Assembly (NCBI RefSeq): GCF_902167145.1
Contig: NC_050097.1
Span: forward strand, 173,134,923 to 173,198,922
DNA length: 64,000 nucleotides
From: Zea mays
Lineage: Eukaryota; Streptophyta; Magnoliopsida; Poales; Poaceae
Direction: 5' to 3'
The translations under genes were made by a program, and so were the position numbers. This document shows positions 11,901-22,687 of this stretch, piece after piece; the stretch's first letter is position 1; each line of letters opens with the position of its first letter. The notes below the pieces were generated by a model, which worked only from the letters and a program-made list of their open reading frames with translations, was not told where the DNA came from and did no database searches.

Positions 11901-12149
11901 GTCATCATCGTCGGCCCCACGTACAAACACGCGTTCGAATGCGACGTGGAGTGCATGGAGTATGCCGAGGCCCTCGCCGAGTCCGAGGCCCTCATCGCCG
12001 ACCTGGAAAGCCTCTCCAAAGAGGTGCCAGACGTGAAGCGTCATGCCGGCAACTTCGAGCCAGCGGAGACGGTTAAGGCCGTCCCTCTCGACCCCAGTGG
12101 CGACACCTCCAAGCAGATCCGGATCGGTTCCGGGCTCGACCCCAAATAG
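8901..12149 (+). CDS. gag: Element B gag-protease polyprotein
   Basis: A 1082-codon open frame. I take the ATG at 8901 because the frame upstream runs through the PBS. Gag forms the particle and binds RNA; the protease matures it. The gag core (TRPELWLADYRLACQ and following WLEHLPPG, about residues 530-700) is followed by a basic region and an atypical zinc-knuckle-like CPYHQGPVKHTLEEC near residue 767. The protease motif is VLMDGGSCLN near residue 897 (the F copy has DGGSSLN). It ends at TAG 12147-12149, after which the same frame continues directly into RT. The element F copy has TAG at the same place, so this may be a conserved boundary rather than decay. Confidence 0.85.
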   Translation: MGSLQQPLRPGTVLRFGSLEFMSFDGSYDMILLPPPRDNDNGGRQPARRRWNRRHLPRVVEEQHSSSPRPLPRQRRRRRGNQGQAGGRASSAVERIDIPSAPTWGASGVDLVFETKAGAVPPRRANPEQVDDASALAESLQDVALVPETTVQSVPDVTMSLLVDQKVSTDSHPTSFRLSLNPPSDLALAGALVEASATPLGFRMRSPWDRLTDVSTYGPSGSEEDDDPSICWDFSGFGNPSAMRDFMTACDYCLSDCSDGSRSLDDEDCGPSRECFHVELGDPSEGNHLGMPEDGDLPRPVPHADIPRELAVVPVPAGGHDPQLEQVRGAQARLDEGAGALEPIRRDVGQVWAGQPPAGEVRHLPQGFQHRVANDVRVRPPPASSGVGQNLAAAAMLLRAMPEPSTTEGRRIPGELKNLLEGAAVRRAESSASRRQGYPSEPHAATSRFMREASVYTGRTRNTAPASPGHLGNGHHRRDLRAHLDERVRRGYHPRRGGRYDSVEDRSPSLEPPGPQAFSRAIRRAPFPTRFRPPTTITKYSGETRPELWLADYRLACQLGGTDDDNLIIRNLPLFLSDTARAWLEHLPPGQISSWDDLVQAFAGNFQGTYVRPGNSWDLRSCRQHPGESLRDYIRRFSKQRTELPNITDSDVIGAFLAGTTCRDLVSKLGRKTPTRASELMDIATKFASGQEAVEAIFRKDKQPQGRPSEDAPEASTPRGAKKKGRKKSQAKRDAADADLVAAAEYKNPRKPPGGANLFDKMLKESCPYHQGPVKHTLEECVVLRRHFHRAGPPAEGGRARDDDKKEDHQAGEFLEVRDCFMIYGGHVANASARHRKQERREVCSVKVAAPVYLDWSDKPITFDQADHPDHVPSLGKYPLVVDPIVGDVRLTKVLMDGGSCLNIIYAETLRLLRVDLSSVRAGAAPFHGIIPGKRVQPLGRLDLPVCFGTPSNFRRETLTFEVVGFRGTYHAVLGRPCYAKFMAVPNYTYLKLKMSGPNGVIIVGPTYKHAFECDVECMEYAEALAESEALIADLESLSKEVPDVKRHAGNFEPAETVKAVPLDPSGDTSKQIRIGSGLDPK

Positions 12150-13792
12150 GAAGCAGTGCTCGTCGACTTTCTCCGCACAAACGCCGACGTCTTTGCGTGG
12201 AGTCCCTCGGACATGCCCGGCATACCGAGGGATGTCGCCGAGCACTCGCTGGATATTCGGGCCGGAGCCCGACCCGTCAGGCAGCCTCTGCGCCGATTCG
12301 ACGAGGGGAAGCGCAGAGTGATAGGCGAGGAGATCCACAAGCTAATGGCAGCAGGGTTCATCAAAGAGGTATTCCATCCCGAATGGCTTGCCAACCCTGT
12401 GCTTGTGAGAAAGAAAGGGGGGAAATGGCGGATGTGTGTAGACTACACTGGTCTCAACAAAGCATGTCCGAAGGTTCCCTACCCTCTGCCTCGCATCGAT
12501 CAAATCGTGGATTCCACTGCTGGGTGCGAAACCCTGTCCTTCCTCGATGCCTAGTCAGGGTATCACCAAATCCGGATGAAAGAGTCTGACCAGCTCGCGA
12601 CTTCTTTCATCACGCCCTTCGGCATGTACTGCTATGTCACCATGCCGTTCGGTTTGAGGAATGCGGGCGCGACGTACCAGCGGTGCATGAACCATGTGTT
12701 CGGCGAACACATCGGTCGCACAGTCGAGGCCTACGTCGATGACATCGTAGTCAAGACAAGGAAGGCTTCTGACCTCCTCTCCGACCTTGAAGTGACATTA
12801 CGATGTCTCAAAGCGAAAGGCGTCAAGCTCAATCCCGAGAAGTGTGTCTTCGGGGTGCCCCGGGGCATGCTCTTGGGGTTCATCGTCTCCGAGCGAGGCA
12901 TCGAAGCCAACCCGGAGAAGATCGCAGCTATCACCAGCATGGGGCCCATCAAGGATTTAAAGGCGTACAGAGGGTCATGAGATGTCTCGCGGCCCTGAGC
13001 CGTTTCATCTCACGCCTCGACGAAAGAGGTCTGCCTCTGTACCGCCTCTTGAGGAAGGCCGAGTGTTTCGCTTGGACCCCAGAGGCCGAGGAAGCTCTCG
13101 GGAACCTGAAGGCGCTCCTCACAAAGGCGCCTATCTTGGTGCCCCCAGCTGATGGAGAAGCCCTCTTGGTCTACGTCGCCGCGACCACTCAGGTGGTTAG
13201 CGCCACGATTGTGGTCTAGAGGCAAGAAGAGGGGCATGCATTGCCCGTTCAGAGGCCAGTTTACTTCGTCAGCGAGGTACTGTCCGAGACCAAGATCCGC
13301 TACCCACAAGTTCAGAAGCTGCTGTATGCAGTGATCCTGACGAGGCGAAAGTTGTGACATTACTTCGAGGCTCATCCGGTAACTGTGGTGTCATCCTTCC
13401 CCCTAGGGGAGATCATCCAGTGCCGAGAGGCCTCGGGCAGGATCGCAAAGTGGGCGGTGGAAATCATGGGCGAGACAATCTCGTTCGCCCCTCGGAAGGC
13501 CATCAAGTCCCAGGTATTGGCGGACTTCGTAGCCGAATGGGTCGACACCCAGCTGCCGACGGCTCCGATCCAACCGGAGCTCTGGACCATGTTTTTCGAC
13601 GGGTCGCTGATGAAGACGGGAGCCGGCGCGGGCCTGCTCTTCATCTCGCCCCTCGGGAAACACCTACGCTACGTGCTACGCCTCCATTTCCCGGCGTCCA
13701 ACAATGTGTCTGAGTACGAGGCTCTGGTCAACGGGTTGCGGATCGCCATCGAGCTAGGGGTCAGACGCCTCGACGCCCGCGGTGACTCGTAG
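12150..13792 (+). pseudogene. pol: Element B reverse transcriptase-RNase H, broken
   Basis: Follows gag-protease in frame after the amber codon. RT landmarks are VDFLRTNADVFAW, LVRKKGGKWRMCVDY, and the catalytic YVDD at about 12732-12743. RNase H is seen as MFFDGSLMKTGAGAG and SNNVSEYEAL. Breaks: TAG at 12552-12554 (a Tyr codon in F), a one-base deletion near 12957 that changes frame, TAG at 13217-13219, TGA about 13357 (CGA in F), and TAG at 13790-13792 (CAG in F). It cannot be translated as one protein. Confidence 0.85.
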
Positions 13793-15389
13793 CTCGTCAT
13801 CGACCAAGTCATGAAGAACTCCCACTGCTGCGACCCGAAGATGGAGGCCTACTACGATGAGGTTCGGCGCCTGGAAGACAAGTTCTACGGGCTCGAGCTT
13901 AACCACATCGCTCGGCGCTACAACGAGACTGCGGACGAGCTGGCAAAAATAGCCTCGGGGCGAACGACGGTTCCCCCATACGTCTTCTCCCAGGATCTGC
14001 ATCAACCCTCCGTCAAGATCGACGACACGCCCGAGCCCGAGGCACCCTCGGTCCAGCCCGAGGTACCCTCGGCTCAGCCCGAGGCACCCTCAGTTCGGCC
14101 CGAGGCGCCCTCGGTTCAGCCCGAGGTACCCTCAGCCCCCGAGGGCGAGACACTGCACGTCGAGGAGGAGCAGAGCGGGGCCACGCCTGATCGAAATTGG
14201 CAGACCCCGTACCTGCAATATCTCCGCCAAGGAGAGCTACCCCTCGACCAAGCCGAGGCTCGGCGGGTAGCGCGACGCGCCAAGTCGTTCGTCTTGCTGG
14301 GCGATGAGAAGGAGCTCTACCACCGCAGCCCCTCGGGCATCCTCCAGCGATGCATCTCCATCGCCGAAGGTCAGGAACTCCTGCAAGAGATACACTCGGG
14401 GGCTTGCGGCCATCATGCACCGCCTCGAGCCCTTGTCGGGAATGCTTTCCGGCAAGGCTTCTACTGGCCAACGGCGGTGGCTGACGCCACTAGAATTGTC
14501 CGCACCTGCGAAGGGTGCCAATTCTATGCGAAGCAGACCCACCTGCCCGCTCAGGCTCTGCAGACGATACCCATCACCTGGCCCTTTGCTGTATGGGGTC
14601 TGGACCTCGTCGGTCCCTTGCAGAAGGCGCCCGGGGGCTACACGCACCTGCTGGTCGCCATCGACCAATTCTCCAAGTGGATCGAGGTCCGACCTCTGAA
14701 CATCATCAGGTCCGAGCAGGCGGTGGCGTTCTTCACCAACATCATCCATCGCTTCGGGGTCCCAAACTCCATCATTATCGACAACGGCACCCAGTTCACC
14801 GGCAGAAAATTCTTGGATTTTTGCGAGGATCACCACATCCGGGTGGACTGGGCCGCCGTGGCTCATCCCATGTCGAATGGGCAAGTAGAGCGTGCCAACG
14901 GCATGATTCTACAAGGGCTCAAGCCTCGGATTTACAACGACCTCAACGAGTTCGGCAAGCGATGGATGAAGGAACTCCCCTCGGTGGTCTGGAGCCTGAG
15001 GACAACACCGAGCCGAGCCACGGGTTTCACGCCGTTCTTCCTGGTCTACGAGGGCCTACAACGATCAAAGCAACCAAGCTAGCCGAGAAGACTCGCTGGA
15101 CTAGCTGGAAGAAGCTCGGGACAAGGCCTTACTACACTCGGCGCGGTACCAGCAGTCCCTGCGACGCTACCACGCCCGAGGGGTCCGGCCCCGAGACCTC
15201 CAGGTGGGCGACCTGGTGCTTCGGCTGCGGCAAGACGCCCGAGGGAGGCACAAGCTCACGCCCCCCTGGGAGGGGCCATTCGTCATCGCCAAAGTTCTGA
15301 AGCCCGGAACGTACAAGCTGGCCAACAGTCAAGGCGAGGTCTACGGCAACGCTTGGAACATCCAACAGCTACGTCGCTTCTACCGTTAA
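13793..15389 (+). pseudogene. pol: Element B integrase region with proline-rich linker, broken near the end
   Basis: An open frame of 423 codons (13811-15082) holds the end of RNase H, a linker of about five PEAPSVQ/PEVPSAQ-type repeats, a zinc-binding HHCC region (CGHH ... TCEGCQF), and an integrase core with its three acidic residues in WGLDLVGPL, IIIDNGTQF and GQVERANG contexts. Relative to F, about 50 bp are missing near 15050, shifting the frame. The C-terminal part (15204-15389, WEGPFVIAKVLKPGTYKL) survives in another frame and resembles the gypsy GPY/F module. Confidence 0.85.
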
Positions 15390-16541
15390 GATGTTTTCAA
15401 GTTGTTCATATACCTCGCACCCACGCAAAGTTTAGTCATCAAGGAAGGGTCGGCCTCGCCTCGGCAAAGCCCGACCCTCCCTCGGGGGCTAAAAGGGGGG
15501 GGACCCCTCTGCATCGAAATTTTCCTCGAAAAAAGATCTCTTTTAGCAGAATATCTTTCGTGCTTTTTGACTACTTCGAAAAGCGGATCCTGAAAACGAC
15601 GGAGTACACGTAAGCAGCCAAGGCTGACCGAGCCGAGGGACTCCTACGCCTCCGGGATACGGATACCTCACTCATCACCTTCTGCGATAAGTAACTCGCG
15701 TTCGGATAAAGTGATTCCGCGGACCGAACAAGTCTTTACGTTCGGAAGCTCTTATGCCAAAGCGATCCTTCGAGCCTTCTCGATTGAGTCGGTGACAGGG
15801 CCTCATGGACGGGTGAAAGTACGCGTAAGCGGCAAGGCCGACCGAGCCGAGGGACTCCCACGCCTCCGGGATACGGATACCTCACTCATCACCTTCCGCG
15901 AGAAGCAACTCTCGCTCGCACAAACATCCCTGTTACCGACAAAAAAGTCCAGATACTCGAAATAAGAGGAAAAGAGACACAGCTTTACAACGCAGCGAGG
16001 GTGTGTGTTCTGGCCTCAGCGGCCGCAGAAGGCACACGCTACAAGACAATCTGATCCTGCAGGCTCGGGTCTTCACGTTGGAAGGGGGCTGTAGCACCCT
16101 CGGCATCGACGACACCTTCAGCGAGGTCCGACCCAGCCTCGGACGGCGACGCGGTCCAGGGACTTCTCTGGGAATCCGGCCCGAGCAGGCGGTTCGGTCG
16201 GTTACCCCTGGGGCCTCGGCCAACCATCTTCTAAGGGCGCTAGCCCGATCCGAGGCCTCGGCTGATCAACTCCGGCATCGGCCCCGCTGACGGACAACCC
16301 GGTTAGGCTCCGGCCAACCAGTTTTTCATTTTCGAGCTAACTCCGCCTCTGTTCGTGCTGATATCGCTACCCCTGGCCTCGGCTCGTCGAAGAGCGGCCA
16401 AGGGGTCTCTTTAACTAAGCTAGAGCAGCCTCAGACAACAAGGCCGATCGAGCCGAGGGATTCCTACGCCTCCGGGATAATGATACCTCACTCGTCACCT
16501 TGACACGGGGCGACTCATGCTTGGTGAAGCGGTTCAGATAA

Positions 16542-17360
16542 TCAACAGGCGAGTCTTAGTGCTCGAAAATGAGGAAAAACACGGCTCCGTGCCAAAATTA
16601 CATACATGTTCAGGCCTCGACAGCCATAATGAACAAAAACACTGGCATTCAAAGTGCCCTTACAAACGGAACTCTGGTTCCGTCCCCGCGGGTATGAGCA
16701 ACCTCGAGCCTGCGGGGCGACGAACATCGAGAGGCTCGCCAGCGACCTCTGCAGCAGCAGCCATGGTCCCGGGTGGATGCGGCCACCGGAGGGCTCTCGT
16801 TCGCGGTCCCGCTCAAGGGACGCGAACCAGCTATTAGAGCCAAAGAGCGGGCCGCTCCCAAGCGCACCGGCAGATCCTCGCTGCCATCCTCGCCGCGAAT
16901 GCAAGGGAGAGGGCGGAATGTTGCATCCTAGCTGGGCAGCAACAGTTCGCCTTCCCCGGCATGACTGGAGGACGTCTCCGTCACAGCGTGGGAGGACGAT
17001 TGCCACCACCAGAAGCTGGAAGAAGAGGTGGTCCGCCGACCCGCGCAGGAGGTAGAGCCCCGGCTCGCCTCGCTCCCCGCCCCAGCGAGGATGACGAACA
17101 CCCCCGATGCTGAGGGCGGGATCACAGCCCGGCTTGCCTCTCCCCATCCACGAGCTGGAGGTCACCGTCTTGGGTGACCACCAGCGGAGGGGAGCAACCG
17201 GGCTGTGTGATGAAAATCCTTGAAGCCGAACGATGGCTGAAAGGTACCAACTCCCGCGGAGTTGCGTTCCTCCAACGATGAGGCGAAAAGACGGCGGGTT
17301 CCCCCCATCCGGGGGCTTGGAAGGTGAAAAGACGCGATGCATAAGGTAGGGAGAAGACAT
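16542..17360 (-). CDS. Antisense open frame in B 3' region, unidentified
   Basis: A 272-codon minus-strand frame starting ATG at 17360. Its first ~70 residues (including GGTQLRGSWYLSAIVRLQGF) are alignable with the start of a shorter 115-codon minus-strand frame in F (49201-49548); beyond that the two diverge. No domain is recognised. Tat-lineage elements are known to carry antisense frames in this position, but the poor conservation makes coding doubtful. Confidence 0.25.
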   Translation of the reverse strand: MSSPYLMHRVFSPSKPPDGGNPPSFRLIVGGTQLRGSWYLSAIVRLQGFSSHSPVAPLRWWSPKTVTSSSWMGRGKPGCDPALSIGGVRHPRWGGERGEPGLYLLRGSADHLFFQLLVVAIVLPRCDGDVLQSCRGRRTVAAQLGCNIPPSPLHSRRGWQRGSAGALGSGPLFGSNSWFASLERDREREPSGGRIHPGPWLLLQRSLASLSMFVAPQARGCSYPRGRNQSSVCKGTLNASVFVHYGCRGLNMYVILARSRVFPHFRALRLAC

Positions 17361-18260
17361 GGTCGCCTTCCGAAAGGGGTCACCCTCCTTTTAAAGGCAA
17401 CTCTCCCCACGTGCGCCCCCAAACGTCACGGGCTGAGTCTTCTCCAACACGCTCCAAGGCCCTCCCCTGCGGCGCGGGGGCTGGGTCCCGCATGTCATGC
17501 AAACCGGCTCAGAGCAGAAGAAGCCAAACCGCCGCGCGTGGTGCATACAACCGCCCAGCGGTTACAAGAGACCCCCACTTCTGCCCAGACCAACGGGCGG
17601 AAGGGGCGGGCAGCCATGCAGGCGGCATGCAACTGCGCCAGGTGGATGCGCTTCCCCGACTTCCAACATGCCAGCATGGAGGCCCAGGCCCACGCGTCAC
17701 GCAACCAGCGCGCCGGATGCTGCATGCAAGCAACTGCACCGCCACTTGCGCCACCACCGCGCCTCTTCAGTTGCGGAACCAATACCGCGACTCGAGGCGG
17801 CCCAGCGCACGACCCAGCAGCGCCAGCCTGGCGCGACGGTCAATGCAACCGAAAGTGGGCCGGCAGTAATGACGGTGGCAGGCGGGCGGGAGCAGCGGTC
17901 ACGTCGTCGGTCAGGCTCACGTCCCATCCGAGGGCAGCAAGAGGACCCCCTCTCACGGCGTGAAGACAGGGCGCCCGTGATCCGTTCCTCGAACGGCTCG
18001 CGCACGCGCAACGGCCGCCCTGCCAACCACTCGCCCCGTCGCATTAACTCCGCGGCGGGACAGGGGGCGCTTCTAGCAGGAGAAGCGGGCGACGCTTCGC
18101 CTTCGCCGTAATAACCGTACCAAAAAAGGTACGCCACGTCGTTCGATTTCGTATCCTTTTCCTTTTTTTTCCTCTTTCTCTATCTCTTGCAACAGGGACC
18201 GGGAAAGGGGGATACCCCGAAAAGGATCCTTCCCCGTGAAGGAACCGGGCTCCGAGCCCC

Positions 18261-18473
18261 CTACTGATCAGAGGTTCGAAGGCTGGCCCCCCGAGGGGTT
18301 CAACAGCCGCCTCAGATCGCGTGGGCCCTACACCCACTACTGGTCAGAGGTTCGAAGGCCGGCCCCCCGAAGGGCTCCACGGCCGCCTCAGGCTACTCGG
18401 GCTCCGCGCCCATTACTGATCAGGGGTTCGAAGGCTGGCCCCCGAAGGGTTCACAGTCGCCTCAGACGCCGAG
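18261..18473 (+). repeat. 76-bp tandem repeat, about three units
   Basis: Units start at 18261, 18337 and 18413, each opening with TACTGATCAGAGGTTCGAAGG or a close variant. The last is shortened. Element F has the equivalent array with a 77-bp period. Confidence 0.85.
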
Positions 18474-19200
18474 CGAGGGATGACCAGGGGTACGTTCGAT
18501 ACATAACCAAGGCTCGGGCTGCGCTCCCGAGGTACCCTAGGACATTTCCGAGACCAGCGGGAGCGATCTTGTAACGGAATCCCATCGGAGGGAGGCATCG
18601 AGCCCTCGGACCCCGTCGCCAGGGGACCGGGTCCGGCAGATCACCCGCAGGTACTTTTGGGCGTGCCTCTGGGCCCCTAGCCGACCCCCAACGAACGGGG
18701 CACGGACGTCCACTCGGATTACCCACTTGCAGCTCACCGGAGACACCATGTTCGGTGCCCATCGAGGGTAACATGGCGCTCTCCCCCCCCTCCTCCTTGC
18801 GGAAAGGCGACGTAGGGGCATATGTAAAAAAAGCCGAGTCTGTCCCTGATCGCCCTCTTGCCCTGTGCGGAGGCTCGGGGGCTGCTCTCGCAAAACTGGC
18901 TCCGGCCGAAACATTGACAGCGTCAACATACCAGCCCGAGAACTTGGGCCCCGACCGTGCACCCGGGCTACGGCCAGTTCGCATGAGGGAACAACCAGAC
19001 TAGCCGAAGCATTACGCAAGGCATTAAGACCTCGGAGGAGTGAAACCACTCCTCCGAGGCCTCGGGGGCTACACCCGGCGGGTGCGCTCGCGCGCACCCA
19101 CCGGAACAAAATGCAACCGAGAAAGGCTGGTCCCCTTGCAAAAAGTGCGACGAAAGCCTCCAAGCGAGTGCTAACACTCCCTTCGAGGCTCGAGGGCTAC

Positions 19201-20760
19201 TGTCGGGGACCATAATTAGGGGTACCCTCAAGACGCCTAATTCTCAGCTGGTAACCCCCATCAGAATAAAGCTGCAGAGGTCTGATGGGTGCGATTAAGT
19301 CAGGGATCAGTCCATACGAGCGACTCGATCACGCCTCGCCCGAGCCTAGCCTCGGACAAGGGCAGCCGACCCCGAGGGATTTCCGTCTCGCCCGAGGCCC
19401 CCCTCCAACGGCGGACACGTCTCCGGCTCGCCCGAGGCCTTGCCTTTGCTAAGAAGCAACCCTGACTAAATCGCCGCGCCGACCGACCGAGTCGCAGGAG
19501 CATTTAACGCAAAGGTGGCCTGACACCTTTATCCTGATGCGCGCCCCCCGGCAGAGCCGAAGTGATCGCCGTCACTTTGCCGCTCCACTGACCGGTCTGA
19601 CAGAAGGACAGCGCCGCCTGCGCCACTCTGACTGCAGTGCCACTTGACAGAGTGAGACTGACAGGCAGTCAGGCCCTGCCAAAGGCACCATAGGAAACTC
19701 CGCTGCGCCTGACCCAGGGCTCGGACTCGGGCTAAGCCCCGGAAGACGGCGAACTCCGCTCCGCCCGACCCAGGGCTCGGACTCGGGCTAAGCCCCGGAA
19801 GACGGCGAACTCCGCTCCGCCCGACCCAGGGCTCGGACTCGGGCTAGGCCCCGGAAGACGGCGAACTCCGCTCCGCCCGACCCAGGGCTCGGACTCGGGC
19901 TAGGCCCCGGAAGACGACGAACTCCGCTTCGCCCGACCCCAGGGCTCGGACTCCGCCCTGGCCTCTGCCGAACGACCTCCGCCTCGCCCGACCCAGGGGC
20001 TCGGGCTCGGCCTCGGCCATGGAAGACAGACTCGACCTCGGCTTCGGAGGAGCCTCCACGTTGCCCGACCTAGGGCACAGGCCAGCCACGTCAACAGGAA
20101 GCGCCATCATCACCCTACCCCGAGCCGACTCGGGCCGCAGAGAATAAGACCGGTGTCCCATCTGGCTAGCTCCGCCAGATAGGCAATGATGGCGCCCCGC
20201 AAGCCCTGTGACGACGGCGACTCTCAGCTCTCTTACGGAAGCAGGAGGACGTCAGCAAGGACTCAACCGCTCCGACAGCTGTCCCTCCGCCAGGCTCCGT
20301 TGCTCCTCCGACAGCCATGACATCACACCAGCTGGGTGCCAAGATATCTCCGGCTGCCACATTGGCATGTACTTAGGGCGCTAGCTCTCCCCCGCTAGAC
20401 ACGTAGCACTCTGCTACACCCCCATTGTACACCTGGATCCTCTCCTTACGCCTATAAAAGGAAGGACCAGGGCCTTCTTAGAGAAGGTTGGCCGCGCGGG
20501 GACGAGGACGAGACATGCGCTCTCTTGGGGCCGCTCGCTTCCCTCACCCGCGTGGACGCTTGTAACCCCCTACTGCAAGCGCACCCGACCTGGGCGCGGG
20601 ACGAACACGAAGGCCGCGGGATTTCCACCTCTCTCACGCCCGTCTCCGGCCACCTCGCTTCCCCCCTTCGCGCTCGCCCACGCGCTCGACCCATCTGGGC
20701 TGGGGCACGCGGCACACTCACTCGTCGGCTTAGGGACCCCCCGGTCTCGAAACGCCGACA
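19201..20760 (+). repeat. Element B 3' LTR
   Basis: 1560 bp, TGTCGGGG...GCCGACA, with four full 56-bp units and a TATA box at 20452-20460. Directly followed by ATAAT, the right copy of the target duplication. Confidence 0.95.
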
Positions 20761-20765
20761 ATAAT

Positions 20766-21863
20766 CGAGTCCGAAAGAGAGGGCGAAAACAAATCACAAG
20801 CAAATAAGATCAGATGACACAGTGATTTATTTTACCGAGGTTCGGTTCTTGCAAACCTACTCCCCGTTGAAGTTGTCACAAAGACCGGGTCTCTTTCAAC
20901 CCTTTCCCTCTCTCAAACGGTCACTTAGACCGAGTGAGCTTTTCTTTTCAATCAAATGGGACACTTAGTCCACTACAAGGACCACCACAACTTGGTGTCT
21001 CTTGCTTTGATTACAATGATCTTGGGAACAAGAAAGGAGGAAGAAGAAAAGCGATCCAAGCGCAAGAGCTCAAAAGAACACAACAAAACTCTCTCTTCTA
21101 GTCACTAATGCTTTGAGTGGAATTGGGACTTTGAGAGATTTGGATTCACTCTATTTGTGTCTTGTATTGAATGTACTAGCTCTTGTATTGAATGTGTTGG
21201 GCTGTTGGCTGAAAACTTGGATGCCTTGAAGTGTTGGTGGTTGGGGGTATTTATAGCCCCAACCACCAAAGTGGCCGTTGGGGAAGGCTGCTGTCGAAGG
21301 GCGCACCGGACATTGTTTGGTGCGCCAGCCATGTCACCCAACCGTTAGGGTTCGACCGTTGGAGCTTCTGACATGTGGGCCACCTGACAGTCCGGTGGTG
21401 CACCAGACAGTCACTGTTCACTGTCGGGTGCGCCATCTGGCGCCTGCTCTGAATCTGCGCGCGCAGTCGGCACTGTTCACTTTTGCAGTCGACCGTTGGC
21501 GCTGTAGCCGTTACTCCACTTGGCACACCAGACAGTTCGGTGCTACACCGGACAGTCCGGTGAATTATAGCGGAGGGCAATTCTAGAAACCCGAAGGTGG
21601 CAAGTTCGGAGTGATTCTCCCTGGTGCACCGGACACTGTCCGGTGGCACACCGGACAGTCCGGTGCGCCAGACCAGGGCAGCCTTCGCTTGTCTTTTGCT
21701 CTCTTTATTTAAACCCTTTCTCGGACTTTTTATTGGTTTGTTATAAACCTTTGGCACGTGTAGAACTTATAATCTAGAGCAAACTAGTTAGTCCAAATAT
21801 TTGTGTTGGGCAATTCAACCACCAAAATCATTTAGGAAAAGGTGTAAGCCTATTTCCCTTTCA
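20766..21863 (-). repeat. Element C 3' LTR, part beyond B
   Basis: Continues the C LTR from CGAGTCCGAAAG to the end at TTTCA. It contains CACCGGAC/GTCCGGTG palindromes near 21540-21665 and, on the minus strand, the TATA region within an inverted repeat near 21235-21270. Confidence 0.95.
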
Positions 21864-21882
21864 ATCTCCCCCTTTTTTGGTG
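21864..21882 (-). other. Polypurine tract of element C
   Basis: On the minus strand CACCAAAAAAGGGGGAGAT abuts the LTR start. This is the plus-strand primer sequence typical of Sireviruses. Confidence 0.85.
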
Positions 21883-22687
21883 ATTGATGCCAACACAAAC
21901 CAAAGCAAATATATAAGTGCAGAATTGAACTAGTTTGCATAAGGCAAGTGCAAAAGTCGCTTGGAATTTAAACCAAGATACATTTCATAAGATATGCATG
22001 GATGTTTTCTTCTAATTTAACATTTTGGACCACGCTTGCACCACATGTTTTGTTTTTGCAAATGTTTCGGAAATTCTTTTTCAAAGTCTTTTTGCAAATA
22101 GTCAAAGGTAAATGAATAAGATTTTGAGAAGCATTTTCGAGATTTGAAATTTTCTCCCCTGTTTCAAATGCTTTTCCTTTGACTAAACAAGACTCCCCCT
22201 CAATGAAATTCTCCTCTTAGTGTTCAAGAGGGTTTTAGATATTAATTTTGAAAGGGGTCAAACCAATTTGAAATTATATCAAAAATAAGATACCAATTAA
22301 AAAACTTCTTTTAGTACAAATTGAAAGGCTACATTTTTGAAATTGGTGGTGGTGCGGTCATTTTGCTTTGGGCTAATACTTTCTCCCCCTTTGGCATGAA
22401 TCACCAAAAATGGATACTTGTGAGTGAAATATAAGCCCTTGGTTACTTTCTCTCCCCTTTGGCACATAATACATGAGTGAAGGATTATACCGAAGTGAAG
22501 AGCGATGCGGAGTGACGACGAAGGATGAATAATTCGATGGAGTGGAGTGGAAGCCTTGTCTTCGCCGATGACTCCATTTCCCTTTCAATCTATGACTTGG
22601 CATGAAATACACTTGAAAACCACATTAGTCATAGCAAATGAAGGAGATATGATCAAAGATACATAAATGAGCTATGTGTGCAAAATA
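21883..22687 (-). other. Element C 3' non-coding region
   Basis: An AT-rich stretch between the pol stop and the polypurine tract. Minus-strand GGGGGAG-type tracts recur (near 22195, 22385 and 22455). No env-like frame is seen. Confidence 0.6.

Larger units (their letters stand above)
15390..19200 (+). other. Element B 3' non-coding region
   Basis: About 3.8 kb between pol and the 3' LTR, a feature shared with F and typical of Tat-lineage gypsy elements, some of which carry extra or antisense frames here. It holds dispersed copies of a block containing CTCCGGGATACGGATACCTC (near 15650, 15865 and 16470), a 76-bp tandem repeat (18261-18473), an antisense open frame (16542-17360), and a purine-rich tract before the LTR (GAGGCTCGAGGGCTAC). 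No sense gene is convincing. Confidence 0.7.
7178..20760 (+). mobile_element. Element B: Huck-like Ty3/gypsy retrotransposon
   Basis: 13,583 bp starting TGTCGGGGACC and ending GCCGACA, flanked by ATAAT at 7173-7177 and 20761-20765. The empty site is visible in the other C LTR near 37571, confirming the insertion. Order: 5' LTR, PBS, gag-protease, RT-RNase H, integrase, a 3.8 kb non-coding 3' region, 3' LTR. The LTRs differ at about 27 positions by eye over about 1560 aligned bases plus two 56-bp units, suggesting roughly 0.6-0.7 million years at 1.3e-8 per site per year. gag-protease is open; pol has several stops, a frameshift and a 50-bp deletion, so it is not autonomous. Confidence 0.92.
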
